64,000 bases of DNA from Tridacna crocea (taxonomy: Eukaryota; Mollusca; Bivalvia; Cardiida; Cardiidae). Under the pieces are notes generated by a model. It ran no database searches, had not been told where the DNA came from, and saw only the letters and a program-made list of their open reading frames with translations. Positions 56,472 to 64,000 of the stretch are shown here, piece after piece. Each line of letters starts with the position of its first letter. Positions within the stretch are counted from its first letter, which is position 1. Position numbers and translations under genes: made by a program. The stretch lies in assembly GCA_943736015.1 (NCBI GenBank), contig OX031065.1:50942992-51006991 (forward strand), read 5' to 3'.

Positions 56472-57235
56472 GAAAGATCGACATTTATTTCATCGAGTAA
56501 ACATTATCGGTAATATTTTCACGAGTGGCGTAGCTTCGAATATTCTATTAATTTCATGCTTTTATCTCTTTCTGGCGGAGGGGGCCTAAATCAAAATCCA
56601 GTACAGTTCTTTTCGGTTATTCTCCGTGGCGTAACCCGTCTTCATAGCAACGGTAAATTATGTCATATTTCCATCTAGTTGTGAGGCACGCCAGTAAAAT
56701 GTTCGCCGGATCAACTGTTTCTACATTCAATTGAAGAGTTAGAATATAAACATCGGTATTTTCACAGGTCGTAACTAGGAAATATCGAAAAAAATATTTT
56801 ACCGATATTTCTCGATTACCTACCGATCTTTCACCGAAAAAAATTCGCCACTCGTGAAAATATTACCGATGGCGTTCACTCAGTGAAATATATTTCGATC
56901 TTTCACCGAAAAATACAAATATTCTATATATATATATTTCATGCTTTTAATCCTTTCTGGGAGAAGCTTTATCAAAATCGAGTACAGTTCTTTTCCGTTA
57001 TTCCCCGTGGCGTACCCCTCCCGCATAGCAACGCATTACAATATTACGTCAAGCGCGAGAAACCCAAGGTATATGACGTCATACTTCCCATCTGGTTGTG
57101 AGGCACGCGCAATTTAGCTAGGCAACAAGAATGTGAAAATCGGTATTTTCACTAGTGATACCAGTGTAAGATCGAAAAATATTTTCACTGCTATTTCTCG
57201 ATATCATACCGGAAAGCATGAAATAATATTTTCAT
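56472..57235 (+). mobile_element. MITE family M4, composite of two nested or tandem copies
   Basis: One hairpin arm at 56475 is separated from its partner near 56840-56910 by a copy of the body. A second complete body follows (56940-57225). About 150 bp after the calbindin-like exon 1 donor. Confidence 0.65.
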
Positions 57236-57436
57236 ATTATTAAAATGAAAATTGCCATTTGATATAGCTTGAAAGTTCGATAAAAAATGAAGTAGATTCT
57301 ATTCAGGTATAAGCAAAGTTTCTGGGAGTTGACTCTTTCACGACTGAATAAATAACTGGAATTTCTCAAAGGTTAAAAATACATTTCCACTGCAAGATCA
57401 AGAGACAGTTCGGTCATAATCTGGAACATAGCAGTG

Positions 57437-57501
57437 GACAGTGTAGATCAAGATCAGACTGCACATTTCGTGCCGTCTGATCTTGATCTACATTGTCCAC
57501 A
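57437..57501. repeat. P62 palindrome
   Basis: 'ggacagtgtagatcaagatc' and its complement to 'acattgtcc'; loop 'acatttcgt'. Confidence 0.7.
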
Positions 57502-57712
57502 AAAGCCACTATTATCGCCTACTGTATGGAAAGGGTTAGAATTTATATCGACGCTCGAAAAACAATAAATACGTGACATTCAAAGTCCATCTCTCTCCTC
57601 AGATTCGAAGACATGGTGAATTTCGGAAGTAGGTAGAAACGTTATTATAAAGAATGATACCATTGCGTGAGAAATCTGTACTCTTAACTGAAAATGCGTC
57701 AGTCTTTATTCC

Positions 57713-58093
57713 TTAAGGTAAGACGTGTATAATGGAAAATAGCTATTTCCACTAAAATATCATCCTGCAAAATTAGCTATAATTAAAAATGAGTGCTATT
57801 AAACTACTTTCACCGAATCATTTTTTTTTTTTCCTTCTTTGAATTATCATTTATAAATCTAAAACCACTATATTCTCAATTCAAAAAGTGATAATAATTA
57901 ACTCCCTTTTCAGAAAACTAAACAAAAGTATCAAAAAATAATTTCAAGATAGAGACATAAACGGAATTTCTGATCCGTTAGAAATGTGCAAAAATATTAT
58001 TTCTGCATAAGTCCTTATTTATCCTTATTTATCTACCAATTAGAATTTTTGCCCCATGTTCACCGGAAGTGCATTACACAGGTCTTACCTTAA
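57713..58093. mobile_element. MITE family M10, reverse copy
   Basis: 'taaggtaagacgtgtataat' to 'gcattacacaggtcttacct'. Internally collinear with the reverse complement of 14618-14995. Confidence 0.72.
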
Positions 58094-58145
58094 TAGGAAA
58101 ATTTCATAATTGTGGGCACGTTTTAATTCGTCGTCTGCAAATGTT

Positions 58146-58378
58146 TGGTATGGGTCCTGTGTGGCTCAGTGGTAAAGTGCAGGACTAACGACCTGAAGGT
58201 CCCGGGTTCGAACCTCGTTTGCTCCACCGGGCTTTTCACTGGAGTGTCCTTGGGCAAGACACTTCAGACCCTAACCTAGTACTAGTGACACACATGAAAA
58301 CAGGCATAAGTGAGCTGTCGCTGTGATATGACTGGAGTAATGTTGAAAACGGTGCAAAACACCTTTCAAACAAACAAA
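58146..58378 (+). mobile_element. tRNA-derived SINE, well preserved
   Basis: A box TGGCTCAGTGGT and B box GGTTCGAACC lie in a tRNA-like head. The conserved body word 'ccttgggcaagacactt' follows, then a tail 'caaacaaacaaagc'. The body is of the type found in many mollusc SINEs. Lies in intron 1 of the calbindin-like gene. Confidence 0.75.
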
Positions 58379-58529
58379 GCAAATGCTTACAATTTGGCGA
58401 GTCAAAAAATATTACCGCCTGATCAGGTGTCAAAGATTTCAAATAAACTAGGAAGTTTGAAATATGAGCCATACTGTGTGAAAAGGTGACTTCTTGCACC
58501 CGCTAAAGGTAGCGTCCCCGGTTAGTCTG

Positions 58530-58649
58530 CGCAGTTTATCTCATCTGTATATGCGCAGTTCATCTCATCTGTATATGAGGAATTTATCTCATCTGTATAT
58601 GCGCAATTTTTCTCATCTGTATATGCGCAGTTTATCTCATCTGTATATA
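58530..58649 (+). repeat. 24-bp tandem repeat, 5 copies
   Basis: 'cgcagtttatctcatctgta' + 'tatg' repeated five times with few changes. Confidence 0.8.
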
Positions 58650-58704
58650 CTATTTGATGAATTGACTTGTTATCAAAGCAATTATCTGGCGTATGCAGAA
58701 GACT

Positions 58705-58918
58705 TTAACCCTTTACTCCATAGATACTCATTTCTAAGCATTGCTTGTAGGAGCCTGTGGAAAACATTGTGGCAAAAGGTGATATTGCTCGTAACGAGCA
58801 ATTTCACCTTTTGTCACAATGTTTTCGATGCTATACACATAAGAAACGGCTTCATCCTTGATTTTATTTAGGGTCAATTAGAGATACCATAGAAATGCCT
58901 TATGGGGTAATGGGTTAA
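58705..58918 (+). mobile_element. PB-2 MITE
   Basis: TTAA at 58705-58708 and 58915-58918. Core is 'gatattgctcgtaacgagca' with one mismatch. About 15 bp are missing after the core relative to the copy at 346. Confidence 0.78.
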
Positions 58919-59132
58919 AAGAAAGATTGGGTAACATTATGGTGGAATATTTTTGTCATGAGATACGAGACGGCTATCACGATAATTTTAGAAAACTATC
59001 GCACTAAAGCAAAGTTCCTGGAAATTTTATCGCGTTAGTGAAAAGTTTCCTATAAAACTTCGTTATCTAGAAAATTTACTATTAACCAGTAAATATATAA
59101 ACGTAATTTCTCAAAAATTGACATTCGAGACA

Positions 59133-59606
59133 AAGGTCGTATTCCTTTCACCTGTTCTGGCACAATGTTCTGTGTCCTGGAATGCTGGTCTGGAATGTGC
59201 GAAAGGAATATTTCAGAAAACAATACACTGTTCCGGAAGTATGTTCTAAAAGGAGCATGTTCGGAGCATTATTCGAAACCATATCGAAATGAAGGTACAT
59301 TGGCATGTTGCAAGAACTACTGTCCTAGCTTTGTTAGTTGAGGATATGATTAGCTGCAGAGAGAGTGAGTTGAGTCTACTATGCCCCTATTTATGGCATT
59401 CATATGGTAAAAAGGACAATTGCAAATTTTGCTATGATGAATTGTCCGTCCTTCAGCCATCTTGTATCACATAGCAACCGTTCAGCAGGTACGCTGCGCC
59501 TCGATTGGATTAGAATAGTCATGTTTTGAAGAACACGGCACAATGTGCCGAAATACTCCAGTAACCTAGAACATGTTTTGAGTGTTCGGAGTAGCGAAAG
59601 GAATAT
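59133..59606. mobile_element. MITE family M7
   Basis: 'tcgtattcctttcacctgtt' to 'gagtagcgaaaggaatataa'. Lies 45 bp from the next copy, in the same orientation. Confidence 0.7.
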
Positions 59607-59650
59607 AATATAGTAATATATAGAAAGGATACAGAAAGGAAAGTAATATA

Positions 59651-60150
59651 GGGCGTATTCCATTCACCTGTCCTGGCACAATATTCTGTGTTCTGGGATA
59701 CTGTTCTGGAATGTGCGAATGGAATATATCAGAACACATACATTGTTCTGGAATTATATTCTGAATGGAGCATTTTCGGAAAATTGTTCTAATCAGTACC
59801 GAAATGAATGTACATTGTCATGATGATTGTTGCAAGAGCTACTGTCTTAGCTGTGTTATTGGATGATATGATTAGCTGCTGAGTGCGAGCTGAGACTGAC
59901 ACTGACAAGTCTAGAGTGCCCCTATATCTGGCGTTCATATCGTAAAAAAGACAAATGTAAGTTTCGCCATGAAAAACTGTCCGTCTTTCAGCCACATTGT
60001 ATCACCTAGCAACCGTTCAGTAGGTGCGCTGCGCCTCGATTAAATTAGAACAGTCAGAACATGTTCTGAAGAACACGGCACAGTGTTCCGAAATACTCCA
60101 TTGTTTTAGAACATCTTCGGAGTGTTCCGAGTAGCGAAAGGAATACGCCC
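59651..60150. mobile_element. MITE family M7
   Basis: 'gggcgtattccattcacctg' to 'gtagcgaaaggaatacgccc'. Best-preserved ends: GGGCGTATTCC / GGAATACGCCC. Confidence 0.72.
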
Positions 60151-60236
60151 GTTGATTACAACAAACAGAACACTAGTTTGAAGCCAGTAATCAGCAGGCG
60201 CCATCTTTGTTACTGGCAATAGCACGGTGCAAATGC

Positions 60237-60434
60237 AGGGTCCATATTTACCAACCAGTCTTAAAAATGTTCTTAGCCTTATGCTGAAAGATCTTTTTAA
60301 ATTTCAAAGCAACACAATTTCTGATTGGCTAAACCATTTCGTTTAGCCAATCAGAAGTTGTGTTACTTTTAAATTTAGAAAATTCTTGAGAACTGGACAA
60401 AGAATTTTCTTAAGAATGGTTGATGGATAGGAAC
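60237..60434. mobile_element. MITE family M5
   Basis: Decayed ends ('tccatatttaccaacca' / 'atggttgatggataggaacc'), intact centre 'aaaccatttcgtttagcca'. Confidence 0.68.
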
Positions 60435-60529
60435 CAAGATATCTAGGAAGTTGTCTTCGAAAGTGATCATCAAAACTTGTAAGAACTCGTACAACCGATA
60501 TGAAATAACTGCATGAACATGTAAACTAA

Positions 60530-60949
60530 CATCTTCGCAAGCCAAGACTGACGATTCACTACCGTTACTCTACCCTTGGCGGATCAAGCTTTATTTTTAC
60601 ATTCACTCGATACGCTATTTCATTGGATGCAGCCAGCTCTAACTGCAACGAATGAAATCGCTGGTAGCATTTCATCTTTGATAGAAATAGAACAACGTCG
60701 GTACCTTTCGAATAGAAGATAAACAAGGAAACCCACGTGGATGTCTGCTTATCGCTTCATGTTTATTCGTAAGCGGTTTGTAAAACGATATTACATTGGC
60801 TTTTACAAATATGATGTAAAGGGGGGGTGGGTGGGGGGGGGGTAATAACCAGCATCCAATAGAGGGCGCATCGCAAGAATCTCGAAATCGGGCTCAGTCC
60901 GCCAAGGTAAGATCCACGTAGTGATCGTAAACTTGGCTCGCGAAGATGG
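60530..60949. mobile_element. MITE family M8, complete
   Basis: 'catcttcgcaagccaagact' to 'cttggctcgcgaagatggt'; contains a run of G (60820-60842). Confidence 0.7.
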
Positions 60950-60971
60950 TAAACTAAATGAAAAAGAGAAC

Positions 60972-61050
60972 TTAACTCTTTACTAAACAACAAAATTTTA
61001 AACTGCTCCAAATTGAAAGTATTTTCAGACGACATTTTAACAATAGTTCA
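60972..61050 (-). mobile_element. PB-1 MITE, end fragment
   Basis: Only the outer arm is present: 'ttaactctttactaaacaac' to 'gtattttcagacgac'. Confidence 0.5.
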
Positions 61051-61103
61051 CATGTCCTTGATAGAGCTTTTGAGTTAATTTCGAAAAAAAAATGTTATTG
61101 TAT

Positions 61104-61169
61104 CGGACTGTATTGATCCTAGATCAGACTGTACGTTCTGTGCGGTCTGATCTTGGATCTACACTGCCC
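61104..61169. repeat. P62 palindrome
   Basis: 'tgatcctagatcagactg' with 'ggtctgatcttggatctaca'; ends CTGCCCG. Confidence 0.65.
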
Positions 61170-61186
61170 GTATAATGCAGAGAAAT

Positions 61187-61417
61187 GACCCTCCCCTACA
61201 AAATGACACATGGGTCATTTCACTACGTAGATGAATAAACCAGGTCATTATTCTACGTAGATAAATGACCCCAGAAGTCATTTCACCATGTCTTAATGAC
61301 TTGGTCATTATTCTACGTAGAGAAATGATCCTTTTCTCTACGTAGAATAATGACCCAGGTCATTCCGCTACATAGTGAAATGATCAATGGGTTATTTTGT
61401 AGGGGAGGGTCATTTTT
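61187..61417. mobile_element. MITE, 'accctcccctacaaaatgac' family
   Basis: Inverted ends 'gaccctcccctacaaaatga' / 'ttattttgtaggggagggtc'. The interior is made of alternating 'ctacgtaga' and 'aatgacc' words, themselves palindromic. Confidence 0.68.
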
Positions 61418-62323
61418 CTGCAAAAGCATTCAGGGTTGCACTAAGCAGCCTAAGGGAAAAGAAGGGTAACGTCCCGTGTAACAATCGATACTTAAGGCAC
61501 GTGTGGCTAGATTCATTATCAAAAGTCAAAACGTCAATTCTACCTGTTTTTTCTTTTCTCTCTCTACGTTAAGAAAATGGCAGTATAACATAATATTGAT
61601 AAAAAAAAGAGAGAGAGAGATTTCAAGCCAGATATTGAACGAAATGCGCATCATTATAACATTGGTTCTAGGGCTATTGGTAACTCAATTTATTCCTTGA
61701 AATCGGCTTATATCTTCTTTTCTTAGACCCTTCCTTCCTACTTAATACCTTTTCTCCGGATGACGACAAACACCACAGTTTGTCTGTTATATACATGTAC
61801 TACTCTGTGTATAAAACAAGTTTCTTCTCTTGTTTTTCTCTTCTCTTTCCGTCTGTACTTCGCATAACCTGCCGCTGTATCTTACTGACTGACCGCCCTC
61901 CTCTTTTCCAACTGCGACCTTTGAAACTACCTTTCCTACCTATCAACCTTTGAAACTTGTTATACCATGTATCATTTCTTTTATTTTACATGTGTATTTG
62001 TATCAACATAATAAATAAAGTTTAAACTAACTGCGAGAGATTAATGTCTATTTGCTCAAATGTTCAGTGTAAAATTCATGATTTATAACATCACTAGCAT
62101 TCATAACACAGTCTCATGGATAGAATAAAATGGTTATGATAAAAAAAAACATTGTCATGTCGTAAATAAGATATTTTTTCTGTTCTTTTTTAATTTTCTT
62201 TTTAACGAAAAGTACGAACAGGAAAGTGACGAAAAACCGAGAGGCGAACTAATCCTTAGACGGATAACCTCTGGTCTACGCCATTAAAACCAAGATTAAC
62301 TAAGTCGTAATCTCTTGAGGGAA
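61418..62323. other. Intron of the calbindin-like gene, unassigned
   Basis: A possible element 3' end at 61980-62030 ('cataataaataaagttt'). Nothing coding recognised. Confidence 0.45.
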
Positions 62324-62843
62324 CAAGTTGGCTTCTTTAAAAAAGAAGCCAGGAGAGGTCAGCATCAATGTTTTCAAATAGATCATTGGATTTTAATTTC
62401 AATACATTTTAGTACAAGTAAACAAACAAGTGAAAAAGACCACCGCGTAGAAACGTCATATGCTTTACTTGACGGTTATTTGGCTTTCTTGTCGCGTTTT
62501 CAAGTCACATGACCTTGTCCAGCAGTCTACGTTCTCTTTTTTAACGAAAATATTCTTATTTTTTCTTCTGCTTAGATTTGTTTACTTAATGAAAAATTAC
62601 AATTATTTTAGGGGTCATTTGCAGCCATGGCAAATTAATGTAACAAATACTTTTCTTAAATTCGTCATATAAAAATAAAACACCTCTATTTCCTCTTTCG
62701 GGTTTTTGATTTCGATTTATTTACAAAACCATGACGAAACAGACTGTGTATCAGAACAATTTTGCAAGAAAAATAGATTTATACCGCAAATTCTGTGACA
62801 GTAAACTCACCACTGTTGGAGAGGTCTGATAACCTCTCCTATA
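62324..62843 (-). mobile_element. MITE family M13, reverse copy
   Basis: Begins 'gttggcttctttaaaaaaga' and ends 'ttggagaggtctgataacct'. Internal 'ttcgatttatttac' and 'aacagactgtgtat' match 31326-31897 in reverse. Confidence 0.62.
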
Positions 62844-63019
62844 AAATCCATCTATTCATAAGTGAAATTATTTTAGCCAAGGTCTTTGAGAAGGTGGCTC
62901 ATTGGATCTGCAAGAAGTATCGACCCATGTCAGCCTGCGCAGGTTGACATGGGTCAAAACACTTTTTGCTAGTTGTCAAATTTCTACAAATAAAAACACC
63001 ATTGTACCTTATGATCCAT

Positions 63020-63216
63020 GACCGTATTCACCAACCATTCTTAATGATGTTCTTTGTCTTATTGTTCAAGACTATCCAAATTTGAAAGTAACACACCTTC
63101 TGATTGGCTAAACCATTTGGTTTAGCCAATCAGAAGGTATGTTACTTTCATATTTGTAAAATTATGAAGAATAAGACGAAGAATGCTTTTAAGAATGGTT
63201 GGTGAATACGGACCCC
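63020..63216. mobile_element. MITE family M5
   Basis: 'gaccgtattcaccaaccatt' and 'aatggttggtgaatacggac' ends; centre 'ctaaaccatttggtttag'. Confidence 0.72.
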
Positions 63217-63298
63217 GGTCTCTTGTTCTACAAATTGGATTTAATGGAACCATATCTATGTACCGACCTGCTCATCGTTATGTATCACAGAGATTCAT

Positions 63299-63529
63299 TT
63301 AACTCTTTGCCACACAATCCCGACCTTTAACGACACAAAAGACATTGGCATTTGAAAACATTATGGAAAAAGGAGAAAAATGCTGGTAGACAGCATTTTT
63401 CTCCTTTTTCCAAAATGTTTTCTATGTCTTTTAATACAAGTTCTGACATTTCAATATTATTTTATTTCTCTTCTGCAAATGCTCTGAATTCGGAACAGTC
63501 TAAAATTTTGTCTTTTGGTGACGAGTTAA
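63299..63529 (+). mobile_element. PB-1 MITE
   Basis: TTAA at 63299-63302 and 63526-63529. The core 'aaaaatgctggtagacagca' has a slightly larger loop. Confidence 0.75.
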
Positions 63530-63720
63530 GCTCCCTTGACTAGAGCATGGCCCTTCAATTCGGCTGTTTTCGGAGAAATAGACGAGTTGTTGTCATTGAT
63601 TTAGCCCTGGCCGTTGGCGTCATCTTTGGCTTCCTCTTAGTGCAAAATCTTTGACACTTTGTTACATCTCTCTTACTACCACAGATTTTTGCTTCAAACT
63701 TAAACAGGTTGTTAACTATG

Positions 63721-63950
63721 TTAACCCTTTACTCCATAGATACTCATTTTGACGTATCAACAACAGACAGCTTTTGAAAACATTATTGGAAAAGGAGAAA
63801 TTGCTTATAACGAGCAATTTCTCCTTTTCCAACAATGTTTTCCACTCAATCAGATATTTTCATCCTCATTTGTCCATATTTTTGACATCACATCTTTATT
63901 TGCTGCTGAAATGGAAGAGCCTCAAATTGGCATATCAGGGAAAATATTAA
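63721..63950 (+). mobile_element. PB-type MITE, third variant
   Basis: Starts TTAACCCTTTACTCCATAGA like PB-2, carries core AATTGCTTATAACGAGCAATT inside 'ttggaaaaggag' arms like PB-1, and ends 'aaatattaa'. The right half matches neither family, so this may be a separate subfamily. Confidence 0.65.
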
Positions 63951-64000
63951 GGAGATCCCATACAACAGTAGCAGTAAACCATCAAATTGTTATCAAACTG

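Noticed and set aside
58494-58871. Repeated LSHLYMRS peptide frame
   Set aside because: Arises from a 24-bp tandem repeat (58530-58649) running into a MITE.

Overview
The window looks like nuclear DNA of a bivalve mollusc. It is AT-rich, has GT-AG introns of several kilobases, and is crowded with short non-autonomous transposons, minisatellites and tRNA-derived SINEs. A degenerate dispersed repeat at 36745-37250 (blocks reading 'gggcaataactc', then a GACGGACGG/GACAGACAG run) is of a type I associate with bivalve genomes. No bacterial, viral or organellar gene was found. The species was not identified; this is inference from sequence style only.

Three protein-coding loci can be supported. (1) Gene B, minus strand, 44586 down to 21881: nine exons whose phases all join, giving a complete 398-residue secreted protein of the endonuclease/exonuclease/phosphatase (EEP, DNase I-like/sphingomyelinase-like) superfamily. 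All expected catalytic motifs are present, with an unusual 8-cysteine insert of about 70 residues. (2) Gene A, minus strand, 17741 down to 4864: the first four exons of a tandem paralogue with identical exon lengths and phases. Its remaining exons lie beyond the left edge. The two copies are about 77% identical over the shared 181 residues by hand count, and the copied block includes 5' flanking DNA and an intron-4 minisatellite. (3) A calbindin-32/calretinin-type EF-hand gene, plus strand: only its first coding exon (56176-56323) is seen, and it runs off to the right.

Layout: 1-17.7 kb is gene A and its introns, including a 2.25-kb GC-rich double fold-back element at 9497-11748. 17.7-21.9 kb is the spacer between A and B: a MITE, a 118-bp minisatellite, and a 528-bp TRIM retrotransposon with a tRNA-Pro primer site and tRNA-like LTRs. 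21.9-44.6 kb is gene B, with a LINE fragment, a ~48-bp minisatellite, a solo LTR related to the TRIM, and a ~3-kb array of 44-45-bp repeats in intron 1. 44.6-56.2 kb is intergenic: shared promoter-flank homology, an ~87-bp minisatellite, a cluster of TTAA MITEs and a decayed Ty3/gypsy gag. 56.2-64 kb is the first intron of the calbindin-like gene, filled with further MITEs and a SINE.

About a dozen MITE families recur. The commonest two (called PB-1 and PB-2 here) are about 225-230 bp, flanked by TTAA, and carry a long, almost loop-free central hairpin. They have the hallmarks of non-autonomous piggyBac-type elements. Coordinates of genes and splice sites were indexed by hand to the base. Ends of degraded repeats are approximate.
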